A stretch of 59,183 bases of DNA from Thermoplasmata archaeon (lineage in GTDB: Archaea > Thermoplasmatota > E2 > DHVEG-1), in assembly GCA_014894395.1 (NCBI GenBank), contig JADBLO010000095.1, positions 1 through 59,183 of the forward strand, written 5' to 3'. Under the pieces are notes generated by a model. That model was not told where the DNA came from. It saw only the letters and a program-made list of their open reading frames with translations, and searched no databases. Positions 33,136-41,612 of the stretch are shown here, piece by piece. Position numbers and translations under genes: made by a program. Numbering within the stretch: position 1 is the stretch's first letter; each line of letters begins with the position of its first letter.

Positions 33136-33865
33136 AATACAGCAAACATACGATGATGAGTTGATGGAGCAGATAGATGATCAGCGAGTGTCTTCCTAAA
33201 AAACATACCCCTCGACTGATAATGAACTGTGAATGATCTTTCAATGAAAATTTTCTTTTATTGTTTTGATACAAACTATTCCCTAGAAAAACGCCGATTA
33301 ACACAACACCAAACCAGGGGAGCAAGGGAAAATAATCAAGGGTGGAAAAGTGGGATGGAATAAGCCCAAGCCAGAGTAACCATGGAAAATCAACAGTCAC
33401 CGTGGTTTGAAGAAAAACGCCAATGATGATACAAAGAATTCCAAGAGCGAGTGTTGGGGTACGAAACCGAACTAATGGGTACGCAAGAATAATTGAAAGG
33501 CCAATGCAGTGAAGTACACCAAAGACAATGTAACCGTCATGAGGATAGATCCAGGTGACCACCGTGATCAACAGTCCCAACCCAAAAACCCCTCCGCCTC
33601 TTTTAAGGAATTTACCCCGCATCTGCTGTGTCGAAAGCGTGCTCCGTGCTCGTGAATTGCTGAGCGTCAGAGAAATACCGACAAGCAACAGAAATGAAGT
33701 GCTAATCGGATACAAAAACAGCAGAACAGGCAGTGAATTCAAATTTGTTCTATACAGTTCGTAGTAATTCAGATCAAAAACAAGATGATACACAATCATC
33801 AAGAAGATTGCGATGCCACGGAGAAAGTCTATCTCCCAAAACCGCTCTGACGGATTTTTTTTCAC
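33098..33865 (-). CDS. DUF1624 (heparan-alpha-glucosaminide acetyltransferase-like) membrane protein
   Basis: ERFWEIDFLRGIAIFLMIVYHLVFDL is the hallmark of DUF1624, the catalytic part of the HGSNAT-like transmembrane acyltransferases. About seven hydrophobic segments follow. The start is a GTG at 33865: TATATAAATTT lies about 27 nt upstream, giving a leaderless mRNA. A longer frame from 33940 would run into the tRNA gene and is rejected. The likely role is acetylation of a surface glycan or lipid headgroup, by analogy only. Confidence 0.85.
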   Translation of the reverse strand: MKKNPSERFWEIDFLRGIAIFLMIVYHLVFDLNYYELYRTNLNSLPVLLFLYPISTSFLLLVGISLTLSNSRARSTLSTQQMRGKFLKRGGGVFGLGLLITVVTWIYPHDGYIVFGVLHCIGLSIILAYPLVRFRTPTLALGILCIIIGVFLQTTVTVDFPWLLWLGLIPSHFSTLDYFPLLPWFGVVLIGVFLGNSLYQNNKRKFSLKDHSQFIISRGVCFLGRHSLIIYLLHQLIIVCLLYFIHLVVNGSRIV

Positions 33866-33916
33866 AGAACCATGGGAAAAGAAATATCTATATAAATTTG
33901 GTGAAAAAAAAGAAAG

Positions 33917-33991
33917 TAGCGAGGAATGGATTTGAACCATTGGTCTACGGGTTATGGGCCCGTCGGGATTTCCTGACTACCCCACCTCGCT
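33917..33991 (-). tRNA. Initiator tRNA-Met (CAU)
   Basis: A 75-nt cloverleaf: acceptor AGCGAGG/CCTCGCT with the A1:U72 pair, anticodon arm GGG-CCCATAA-CCC with three consecutive G:C pairs, T-loop TTCAAAT. A1:U72 and the three G:C pairs are the classic marks of archaeal initiator tRNA. The anticodon is CAT. CCA is not encoded. No intron. Confidence 0.93.
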
Positions 33992-34136
33992 ATAAACAGC
34001 AACCACCACCACTGATGGAGGAGTATCTTTCGGGAATACTGTTGCTTATACTTAAATCTAGTACATCCTCTCGTTCGCACCCCAGGGGAAACAGAAAGTT
34101 TTAATACCTTAACAGCGGAATATAATAGGAGGAGAG

Positions 34137-34352
34137 ATGATGGAAAAAATAATTGAAACACGCTTGATAAAACGCCATTCGCAATTTCCCACCGTGTGTA
34201 TTTACTGCAATAAACAAATCCTTCCAAATGACCTTCATTATGTCGAAGAAGGCGCCACCGGACATATCCATTCTCTTATCGCACGGAAATATTGCGACGC
34301 GTGCTACTACAAGTACGGGGAACAATTGCTTTTACATGAACTGCCGAAGTAA
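34137..34352 (+). CDS. Small zinc-binding protein of unknown function (71 aa)
   Basis: CIYC near residue 21 and CDAC near residue 55 form two knuckles around a short basic/acidic middle (NDLHYVEEGATGHIHSLIARKY), suggesting one structural zinc. A strong AGGAGGAG precedes the tandem ATG codons. It lies between the two tRNA genes. No named family is recognised. Confidence 0.7.
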   Translation: MMEKIIETRLIKRHSQFPTVCIYCNKQILPNDLHYVEEGATGHIHSLIARKYCDACYYKYGEQLLLHELPK

Positions 34353-34428
34353 AAACCCCTTAAGCAGAAATTGAGTTCCCTTTACAAACATTTTTCAGTA
34401 GGATATTATATTAGCGGTATGCAGAAAT

Positions 34429-35104
34429 GCAGGGGTACCCGAGCTTGGTCCAAGGGGCAGGGCTTAGGAGTGCTTGGAGGCATAGAATCGTGAATAGAAT
34501 CTCAACAATAGCAAAAAAGAACAAAGATGTTGCAGCTGCAATAATTGTTCAAGCAATAATTGATGAAGGTGCTATTGGAGCAGATGGGTCTATTACGATT
34601 ACGTACACCAGTAAGAAAAACGCTGTTTATCTCTGGGAAATAGCCCATGCCTGGGATTTCGTCCATCCACTACGAAAAAAAGAATATTCAAACCATACGA
34701 AGTGGTGTATTAGTTTTCGAGCGGATAAACGAAAAGAATTGTATAATTTAGTTGGGCCATTACCTGATCCTCGCCACGACAAGATGTTCCGTCACATTTT
34801 AAGGAACCATATTGGCGGTCCACATAAAAACGGAAGAGGAGAATCAGAAAGAATGATATTGGAACTGTTGAAAAAGAAAGTTAAAACCGTTCGTCAAATA
34901 GCGTATGATCTTGATCTTTCAGCATCGTCTGTTAGAAAACATCTGAGAATTCTCCGAAATAAAAAGAAAGTAGTCGTAAGTGGCTGTGATAAACAGGCGA
35001 TATATAAAAACCAGCGAACAGCGGAAATCTGGGCGTACTGTACGCTTTAGCACTGAGAGACCCTGTTGCGTAGGCACACGAGCGTTCAAATCGCTCCCCC
35101 TGCA
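34429..35104 (+). tRNA. tRNA-Leu(UAG) interrupted by a 591-nt intron
   Basis: The 5' exon is 34429-34468 and the 3' exon 35060-35104; joined they give an 85-nt leucine tRNA. It has acceptor GCAGGGG/CCCCTGC with discriminator A, T-arm GAGCG/CGCTC with loop TTCAAAT, and a long variable arm. The anticodon stem is CAGGG/CCCTG with loop CTTAGGA (anticodon TAG). The intron (34469-35059) interrupts after position 37, the usual archaeal site. Exon-intron pairing makes a bulge-helix-bulge: CUUAG (34463-34467) with CUGAG (35053-35057), flanked by 3-nt bulges GAG and AGA, then UGCU with AGCA. A TATA-like GATATTATATTA lies 16-27 nt upstream. Archaeal tRNA introns are usually far shorter. Confidence 0.9.
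34490..35050 (+). CDS. Intron-encoded LAGLIDADG-like homing endonuclease
   Basis: The frame fills the tRNA intron: a GTG start at 34490, 21 nt after the 5' splice site, and a TAG stop 9 nt before the 3' splice site. Residues about 16-40 (IIVQAIIDEGAIGADGSITI) match the helix and acidic motif of LAGLIDADG nucleases of the DEG-type, followed by KKNAVYLWEIA. Residues about 125-165 form a helix-turn-helix (VRQIAYDLDLSASSVRKHLRIL) that could help DNA recognition. One LAGLIDADG-like motif means it would act as a dimer. A frame starting upstream at 34427 runs through the tRNA exon and is not a real start. The role as a homing nuclease is inferred from motif and location. Confidence 0.72.
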   Translation: MNRISTIAKKNKDVAAAIIVQAIIDEGAIGADGSITITYTSKKNAVYLWEIAHAWDFVHPLRKKEYSNHTKWCISFRADKRKELYNLVGPLPDPRHDKMFRHILRNHIGGPHKNGRGESERMILELLKKKVKTVRQIAYDLDLSASSVRKHLRILRNKKKVVVSGCDKQAIYKNQRTAEIWAYCTL

Positions 35105-35133
35105 CTCATTATTATCAAAAGAAGGGAGAACCA

Positions 35134-35676
35134 ATGAAAATCATCGCGTTCACCGGCATGCCTGCCTCAGGAAAATCAGAAGCAGTTCAACTCGCAAAAG
35201 ACAAAGGAATCCCGGTTATCCGAATGGGTGATATGGTCTGGGAGGAAACCAAACGACAAGGAAAACCACTCGATGACAAAAACGTCGGAGACGTCGCACA
35301 CAGCATGCGTGAGAAACACGGCATGAACATCTGGGCGAAACGAACCGTAGAAAAAATTCGCTCCTTGAAAAAATCACCTCTTCTCGTTATCGATGGCGTA
35401 CGAAACATGGAGGAAATCGAATATTTTAAAAAAGAACTTGGGATGGAGTTCCTAGTAATTGCGATTGATGCACCAGATGAGTTACGAAGAAAAAGAGCGA
35501 TTTCTCGAGGAAGAACCGATGACAGCAAGAATCTCAAAGATTTAGAGGAGCGGGATAAACGGGAGATCCGCTGGGGCCTGCAAAAGGTCATTGCCAACGC
35601 AGATATCATCATCCCGAACAACGGAAGTCTTGAAGATTTTAAAAAACAGGTTTTAACAGTGTTTAAAAAACTCTGA
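35134..35676 (+). CDS. UPF0200-type nucleotide kinase (dephospho-CoA kinase-like)
   Basis: A P-loop GMPASGKS is at residues 8-15, followed by RMGDMVWEETKRQG, VIDGVRNMEEI (Walker B-like) and RAISRGRTDD (lid arginines). The full 180-residue length fits the archaeal UPF0200 family of P-loop nucleotide kinase-like proteins. Substrate not established; a role in CoA or nucleotide metabolism is possible. It begins 29 nt after the tRNA-Leu 3' end and is followed by purS. Confidence 0.85.
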   Translation: MKIIAFTGMPASGKSEAVQLAKDKGIPVIRMGDMVWEETKRQGKPLDDKNVGDVAHSMREKHGMNIWAKRTVEKIRSLKKSPLLVIDGVRNMEEIEYFKKELGMEFLVIAIDAPDELRRKRAISRGRTDDSKNLKDLEERDKREIRWGLQKVIANADIIIPNNGSLEDFKKQVLTVFKKL

Positions 35677-35724
35677 GGAACGATACTTTAATCTATCTAT
35701 TTTCAGATTAGGCGACGCGATCCT

Positions 35725-35973
35725 ATGTTCGAAGCCAAAGTAACCATCCAACTCAAGAAAGGCATCTCAGACCCAGAGGGTGTTAACACCCTAAAAGCGA
35801 TCCATCTCCTTGGTTTTCCGAAAGTAAAGAACGCGAAAACCATCAGGACTTTTGATCTCACTGTCGATGGAACAGACAAAAACCAGGTGAAAAAAGACGT
35901 CGAACAGATTTGCCAGCGGTTACTCACCAACCCGGTGATTCATGACTATGAGATAACAATTGAAGAAAAATAA
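35725..35973 (+). CDS. purS: Phosphoribosylformylglycinamidine synthase subunit PurS
   Basis: An 82-residue protein with the PurS pattern: EAKVTIQLKKGISDPEGVNTLKAIHLLGF at the start and VIHDYEITIEE at the end. PurS bridges PurL and PurQ and helps pass ammonia between them in purine synthesis. It is followed after 14 nt by purL. No purQ is seen downstream; it must lie outside the window. Confidence 0.93.
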   Translation: MFEAKVTIQLKKGISDPEGVNTLKAIHLLGFPKVKNAKTIRTFDLTVDGTDKNQVKKDVEQICQRLLTNPVIHDYEITIEEK

Positions 35974-35987
35974 GAAGGGGAGTTGTT

Positions 35988-38339
35988 GTGCAATTAGACA
36001 GCTTATTCAAAAAACTCAGAGCAGATATTGAAACCTATGAAATACAACTGCAAGCTGCCTCTGACAAAGAGTTACTCGAAATCAGCAACCGGATGGGGCT
36101 CGCGTTAGCACTTCCCGAGATGAAACGAATCAAAGAGTACTTCGGAAAACAGGGACGGAATCCGACCGATATTGAACTCCAAGCTCTTGGACAAGCATGG
36201 TCTGAGCATTGCTGTTATAAATCATCAAAAGTACCATTGAAAAAATATGTTTTTAATGTTGACGAAAACCAGATCATTGCCCGTGAAGACGCTGGTGTCA
36301 TGGAATTTGACAAGGATCATTACTATTGTGTCGCGCTTGAATCCCACAACCATCCTTCTGCGATCGAGCCGTACGGTGGTGCCGCAACCGGTGTTGGTGG
36401 TATTGTGCGAGACGTCCTCTGCATGGGCGCCCAGCCGATCGCGTACATTGATCCGTTGTTCTTCGGACCATTGGATTATCCACTGGAGAAACTTCCGAAA
36501 GGAGTCAAACACCCGGTTTACCTTTTCAAAGGTGTCGTGGATGGTATCCGTGACTACGGCAACCGTATCGGCATCCCTACTCTTGCAGGGCAGGTGTATT
36601 TCCATGAGGGATACACAGGCAACTGTCTCGTGAACGTCGGCTGTATCGGTATCATGAAAAAAGAGGAACTTGTGCACAGCTGGGCGAAAGCACCAGGAAA
36701 CGTGTACATCTATGTGGGTGGAAAAACCGGTCGAGACGGGATCCATGGCGTTAATTTTGCTTCTGCTGAGCTTACTGATGAAAGTGAGGAAAGCAGCAGA
36801 TCAGCAGTACAAGTCGGAGACCCGATTACCAAAGAACCAGTGATTCATGCCTGCCTGGAATGCAACAGGAAAAGACTGCTTGAGGGATTCAAAGATTTCG
36901 GTGGCGGAGGACTCTCGTGTGTCTCCGGGGAGCTTGCGTACTCCGCGAACATGGGCGCAGAAATTCATCTGGATAACGTGCCGTTGAAAGAAGAAGGACT
37001 CAAGCCATGGGAGATCTGGGTATCGGAAAGCCAGGAACGTATGATGATGCTGGTTGCACCAGAAAACGTCGAAAAAGTTCTGCATATCTGCAAACAATGG
37101 GATGTCACGGCAGCGGTGGTTGGAACCGTCATAAGAGAACAGATCATCCGCGTGTTTTACAAAGGACAGAAACTCCTTGAGATGGACCTGGAGTTCATGA
37201 CCGGTGGCCCGGTCTATGATTGTGATATGCGGCCGTTTCGTATTAAAAAACAAAATCAAACCGATAAAGACTTCCCTCTGCCTGATTTGAATAATTCATT
37301 GAAGAATGTATTATCATCACCGAATATTGCCTCGAAAGAATGGGTCATCCGGCAGTATGACCATGAGGTAAGAGGAAACACGGTCATTAAACCATTGCAG
37401 GGTAAACTTGGGTTGGAGACCCATGGTGACGCGACCGTGCTGAAACCTTTAGAGGAATCCTGGAAAGGGCTTGCGGTCACCGCGGATGTGAACCCACGGT
37501 TCATGGAACGTGACCCGTACTGGGGTGCATGTTCAGCGGTTGATGAAGCCTGCCGCAATCTTGTTTCTGTCGGTGCGACACCTGATTCGCTGCTTGATTG
37601 TCTGAACTTTGGGAACCCGGAAAAACCGGAGCGGATGGGTGAGTTCTATGAAGCCTGTCGAGGGCTTGGCGACATGGGCAGAGCACTTTATTTACCGTAT
37701 GTCTCAGGCAATGTTAGTTTGTATAATGAATCTACGAAAACCGCGGTTCCTCCCACACCAGAGATATTTGGAGTAGGAATCGTCGAAGACATCAGGACCT
37801 GCATCACAAGTGATTTCAAGACCGAAGGAAACCTGGTGTACCTCATCGGTAAAAAAACCGAGAAAGAACTCGGCGGCTCTGAATACTACAAGCTCATGAA
37901 CGTAGAAGGCGGAGTTGTTCCAAAAACAGATCCAGTGATCCTCCAGCATAGCATGAAAGGACTCTTAGCTTGCATCAAAAAAGGATACATCTCTGCATGT
38001 CACGATGTCAGCGAAGGTGGCATTGCTGCATGTCTTTCGGAAATGGCGATCGGCGGGGATAGGGGAACAGCCATCGACGTCTCAGAGATTAGTAACGAAC
38101 TACGTACTGACTTCAAATTGTTTTCAGAATCAAACACCAGATGGATTGCAGAAGTAAAAAAAGACAAGCAAACCGAGTTTGAAAAACTGCTGAAAAAAGA
38201 ACACGCCACGTTTACGCTGCTTGGAAAAACCAAAGGAAAACATCTCGTAATTCAGGATAAGAAAAAAACAGTCATTGACCTTGGTGTCGATGTTCTGAGG
38301 GAATGTTGGAGAAAACCGATTTGGGACTTCATGGGATAA
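35988..38339 (+). CDS. purL: Phosphoribosylformylglycinamidine synthase subunit PurL
   Basis: Small-type PurL of 783 residues, the ATP-dependent synthase that works with PurS and PurQ. Key blocks: LGQAWSEHCCYKSSK, ESHNHPSAIEPYGGAATGVGGIVRD, NFASAELTDESEESSRSAVQVGDP, FGGGGLSCVSGE, GDATVLKP and CHDVSEGGIAACLSEMA. The start is a GTG at 35988 with GGGGAG upstream. The active-site segments are all present. It forms an operon with purS. Confidence 0.95.
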   Translation: MQLDSLFKKLRADIETYEIQLQAASDKELLEISNRMGLALALPEMKRIKEYFGKQGRNPTDIELQALGQAWSEHCCYKSSKVPLKKYVFNVDENQIIAREDAGVMEFDKDHYYCVALESHNHPSAIEPYGGAATGVGGIVRDVLCMGAQPIAYIDPLFFGPLDYPLEKLPKGVKHPVYLFKGVVDGIRDYGNRIGIPTLAGQVYFHEGYTGNCLVNVGCIGIMKKEELVHSWAKAPGNVYIYVGGKTGRDGIHGVNFASAELTDESEESSRSAVQVGDPITKEPVIHACLECNRKRLLEGFKDFGGGGLSCVSGELAYSANMGAEIHLDNVPLKEEGLKPWEIWVSESQERMMMLVAPENVEKVLHICKQWDVTAAVVGTVIREQIIRVFYKGQKLLEMDLEFMTGGPVYDCDMRPFRIKKQNQTDKDFPLPDLNNSLKNVLSSPNIASKEWVIRQYDHEVRGNTVIKPLQGKLGLETHGDATVLKPLEESWKGLAVTADVNPRFMERDPYWGACSAVDEACRNLVSVGATPDSLLDCLNFGNPEKPERMGEFYEACRGLGDMGRALYLPYVSGNVSLYNESTKTAVPPTPEIFGVGIVEDIRTCITSDFKTEGNLVYLIGKKTEKELGGSEYYKLMNVEGGVVPKTDPVILQHSMKGLLACIKKGYISACHDVSEGGIAACLSEMAIGGDRGTAIDVSEISNELRTDFKLFSESNTRWIAEVKKDKQTEFEKLLKKEHATFTLLGKTKGKHLVIQDKKKTVIDLGVDVLRECWRKPIWDFMG

Positions 38340-38390
38340 AAAGTAAAATATTCTGTTAAATGGTTTTCTTTTTTTTAGTATGATAAGAAG

Positions 38391-38984
38391 CTATGCTGAT
38401 TGTATTGCTCTCATTCCACCATCAAACGCTTTCTTATTGACGTTTTTGTATTTCTCAGGGAGATCCTCAAGAATTGTCTCTAACAGAACCTCGGCTTTAA
38501 ACGGAAGAACACCACTTGCAGCAAGAGCTCCTAGCATTACCGTATTTTTTGTAATGACTGCACCTGCTTCTTTTGCTATCTTATTTGCATCTATTTTGTA
38601 CAACTCTGCGTGAGTTTGTATTTCTTTGAACAAGTCATCAAGCTTTGGGTATTGCTCCCCACCAACAGCGACGGTAAATGGAATTACTGGGTTGATGTCG
38701 GTAATTACTTTTGTTTTCTTATTTACATAACAGATATTTCGGAGCGCCTCAACCGGTTCTGTGCTAAGCAGTACATCAGCGGTGCCACTGGGAAGCAACG
38801 GGCTGGAGACATCACCCATCCGTACGGTACAGACGACCGCGCCACCGCGTTGTGCCATCCCATGAATCTCAGAGACAAACACCCCGGTTTTTGCTTTCAC
38901 CGCAGCCTTCCCCAGAATATTTGCAGCAGTAATTACTCCTTGACCACCCACACCAGTAAGAACAATGCTGATCTTCTTACTCAT
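38391..38984 (-). CDS. iorB: Indolepyruvate:ferredoxin oxidoreductase, beta subunit
   Basis: The start is ATG 38984 (MSKKISIVLTGVGGQGVITAANILG), overlapping the iorA stop as ATGA. The N-terminal GVGGQG is the gamma-domain signature of 2-oxoacid:ferredoxin oxidoreductases, and EIHGMAQRGGAV follows. With IorA it oxidatively decarboxylates aryl-pyruvates from aromatic amino acids to acyl-CoA, reducing ferredoxin. Length 197 is typical. Confidence 0.93.
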   Translation of the reverse strand: MSKKISIVLTGVGGQGVITAANILGKAAVKAKTGVFVSEIHGMAQRGGAVVCTVRMGDVSSPLLPSGTADVLLSTEPVEALRNICYVNKKTKVITDINPVIPFTVAVGGEQYPKLDDLFKEIQTHAELYKIDANKIAKEAGAVITKNTVMLGALAASGVLPFKAEVLLETILEDLPEKYKNVNKKAFDGGMRAIQSA

Positions 38985-40870
38985 GTGCTTCCCTCCGCTG
39001 AAATCGCACCAAAGGGACAGACTTGCACGCAGTTCCCGCACCCGTTGCACTGGGCTGCATCAATGTGTACGCTTCCATCCTCAGCAAAATACAACGCAGG
39101 ACAGCCAAACCTGCCGATGCAGGTTTTACATCGCTTACAAATCTCCTGATTAATATGATATAACTGGATTTCTTCTGCGGCTTTCCGCTTCCGCTGAACT
39201 TCAAGCAAAATACAGGGTGATTTACTCACGACAACAGACGGACCTTTGAATTCAAGCGCTCTCTTAAACGCAGCAGTCGTCTCTTTGATCTTATTGGGAT
39301 CGACTATTTCGATATGTTGGACGCCACATCCTTTCACGACATCTTCGACGTTGATGAGTGTGGCTGGTCTGCCCATACCGTCAAATGGTGTCCCTGGGTG
39401 TGGTTGATGACCGGTCATTGCGGTTGTTCGGTTATCTAGGATGGTGATGACTACATCGTGATTATGATGAACCGCATTGATGATTGGTGGGATTCCAGAG
39501 TGGAAGAAGGTAGAGTCGCCCATGAAAGAGACGATTTTTTGTTGAGTCGCAACGGAAAACCCGCATGCCATTCCAGCATTGGACCCCATGCAGAGAAGCA
39601 CATCAGCCATCTCCAACGGCGGAGCTTTTCCCAGCGTGTAGCACCCGATATCGGTTGGATAGATTGCTTCTTTTGGTGCTGCTTTTTTCACCGCGTAATA
39701 TGTTGCTCGATGCGGACAGCCGGGGCAGAGCGAAGGTGGTCGACTTGGGACTTTTATTTTTGAAAAAACAGGTTTTGGGAACGGGTTTTTTACCTTGAAG
39801 ATTTTTGAGAACGCCTCGGCAACGATATCAGGCGTGTACTCATAGAGCCTTGAGAAATGACCGGAGGATTTCCCGTAGATCTTCACATCAGCACCACTGT
39901 CATAGGCAAGTGCCTTGAACTGGTTCTCAAGAAACGGCTCTAACTCTTCGACCATGATGAGAGTTGAACATGATTTCATGAATTTTTCACACATGGTCCG
40001 TGGAATCGGATGAGTCATGCCGAGTTTGAGGATTCTGACATTGAGATGAAGTTCCTCTGCCATTTCTTTCACGTAGGTGTAGGAGACACCAGAGGCGATA
40101 ATTCCGATGTCTTTTGGTTTTCCTATCGTGATTATTTCATTGAATGGTGATTTTTCCGAGAGTTTTTCTGCTTCTTCGAGCTGTCTGAGAAGAACCGGGT
40201 GTTTTGCTCGTGCAGTGGACGGAACAGTGACTAGTAAAGGATCTTTGGTGAAATATCCTTTCTTGCGTGGTTTCTGCAACACATTCAGGATGATTGGTCC
40301 CCGTGCATGGTTGAGGCGCGTGGTGGTTCTCAAAAGCAGGGGTAGGTGGAGCTGCTCTGAAATATCAAAACCAATCCGAGTCATCTCCTTTGCTTCCTGC
40401 GGTGTTGTTGGTTCAAGCATCGGTGCACCGCCGAACAACGCAAAGTACCGATTGTCTTGCTCGTTTTGCGACGAATGACAATACGGGTCGTCCGCAGAAA
40501 CAATAATATGACCGCCACGACAACCCACGTACATATATGTCATGAATGTGTCACTGGCGACATTCAGACCAACGTGTTTCATACAAGTAAGCGACCGTAA
40601 CCCGCAGAAGGACGCAGCAGCAGCGACCTCCAAGGCAACTTTTTCATTGACAGAATATTGAAAATAAAAACCTGGATCTTTTTTCTGCCGGGTTGCTTCT
40701 TTTGCGATCATAGAAAACGTATCAGCAATCTCCGATGAAGGTGTCCCTGGGTAGGTTGTTGCGACATCAACACCTGCCTCAAGAGCACCGCGTGTGATCG
40801 CTTCATTTCCTAAGAGCAGTATTTGCTTTCCTGGTTTATCCTCGGTGATTTCTATCATAATCAATACCAT
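38981..40870 (-). CDS. iorA: Indolepyruvate:ferredoxin oxidoreductase, alpha subunit
   Basis: N-terminal pyrimidine-binding domain (LLLGNEAITRGALEAGVDVATTYPGTPSSEIADTF), then a TPP-binding domain (SLCPGCPHRATYYAVKK, GDSTFFHSGIPPIINAVHH, ILDNRTTAMTGHQPHPG). A C-terminal two-[4Fe-4S] ferredoxin domain carries CKRCKTCIGRFGCP and CNGCGNCVQVCP. All cofactor motifs are intact. The enzyme is characteristic of peptide-fermenting archaea and fits the exported peptidases in this window. The start is ATG 40870 or 40858. A TATA box (ATTTATATG, minus strand near 40922) lies about 50 nt upstream. Confidence 0.95.
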   Translation of the reverse strand: MVLIMIEITEDKPGKQILLLGNEAITRGALEAGVDVATTYPGTPSSEIADTFSMIAKEATRQKKDPGFYFQYSVNEKVALEVAAAASFCGLRSLTCMKHVGLNVASDTFMTYMYVGCRGGHIIVSADDPYCHSSQNEQDNRYFALFGGAPMLEPTTPQEAKEMTRIGFDISEQLHLPLLLRTTTRLNHARGPIILNVLQKPRKKGYFTKDPLLVTVPSTARAKHPVLLRQLEEAEKLSEKSPFNEIITIGKPKDIGIIASGVSYTYVKEMAEELHLNVRILKLGMTHPIPRTMCEKFMKSCSTLIMVEELEPFLENQFKALAYDSGADVKIYGKSSGHFSRLYEYTPDIVAEAFSKIFKVKNPFPKPVFSKIKVPSRPPSLCPGCPHRATYYAVKKAAPKEAIYPTDIGCYTLGKAPPLEMADVLLCMGSNAGMACGFSVATQQKIVSFMGDSTFFHSGIPPIINAVHHNHDVVITILDNRTTAMTGHQPHPGTPFDGMGRPATLINVEDVVKGCGVQHIEIVDPNKIKETTAAFKRALEFKGPSVVVSKSPCILLEVQRKRKAAEEIQLYHINQEICKRCKTCIGRFGCPALYFAEDGSVHIDAAQCNGCGNCVQVCPFGAISAEGST

Positions 40871-40935
40871 AGAGGTAAAAGATGTACAGTTCCCCAGGAA
40901 GTGGTAAAAAAAAAGAGCATATAAATCTAACCCTA

Positions 40936-41085
40936 CTCGGAGCTGCCAGGAGAGTGATCTATCTGTGGTGCCGCACCTGCATAACTAATTGCATATTCGT
41001 CTACAAACAAGGTACTTAAGACAGTGGCTATTTCTTTGGTCTGGAAGGAATTAAGCTGGTAGTTGTAGAGTGCATCCCATCCCTC
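40936..41085 (-). pseudogene. Possible gene remnant without start codon
   Basis: A 50-codon open frame between two stops has protein-like composition (GWDALYNYQLNSFQTKEI, then VDEYAISYAGAAPQ) but no ATG, GTG or TTG near its beginning. It looks like the C-terminal piece of a degraded gene. A TATA-like TTTTTATAATAA (41113-41125, minus strand) lies just upstream, so a small RNA is an alternative. The rest of 40871-41309 shows nothing I can name. Confidence 0.25.
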
Positions 41086-41309
41086 CTAGTGAGACCAGCG
41101 TCCTTCCCTTTTTTATTATAAAAATTTTTTTTCTTGCCATGACTACGCATGGTTTTTTTGCACAAATACGAAAGTATATGTACTCAACGATGGTTACAGA
41201 AAAATTGGAGAGATAAAGTAGGAGTTATCGGGATCACTAGCACGACTACCAAGCCTGTTTGTTATCCTGATTCTTATCGATTCTTGACCATAAAAAAACA
41301 CTAGAGGGA

Positions 41310-41447
41310 ATGGACATGACAGCAAAAAATTACGTAACCATGGAGCATAAGACAATACCGAAACAAGTACCGCTTTTTGAAGAACAAGACGATGGGAATC
41401 TTATTCCGTATATCAAGGAAACGCAAACCGGTTTACCTGTTGATTAA
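41310..41447 (+). CDS. Small protein of unknown function (45 aa)
   Basis: The ATG at 41310 follows a GAGGG site, with CATAAAAAAA 12-22 nt upstream. The product begins MDMTAKNYVTMEHK and ends in a polar acidic tail. Codon use resembles the neighbours. A cluster of inverted repeats (GGTTAACC, GGTTTACC) directly follows the stop. No family is recognised. Confidence 0.4.
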   Translation: MDMTAKNYVTMEHKTIPKQVPLFEEQDDGNLIPYIKETQTGLPVD

Positions 41448-41612
41448 CCACGGTTAACCTCTGGTTTACCATGGTGTACTGTTGATTGCAATCGTTTTCT
41501 AAAACAAATAAAGAGAACGTTTCTTTTCAAAAAATTTCATTCTCGTCGGAAAATAATGGGGGATTTTATCAAGGAAGAATCCATATAAATCTGAACAGTA
41601 TTTGACGTTTGA

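Noticed and set aside
33866-33940. Longer N-terminus for the DUF1624 protein
   Set aside because: It overlaps the initiator tRNA gene and the gene's own TATA box. The GTG at 33865 fits a leaderless start.
34427-34489. Upstream ATG start for the intron-encoded nuclease
   Set aside because: It would translate through the tRNA 5' exon. The GTG at 34490 inside the intron is the sensible start.
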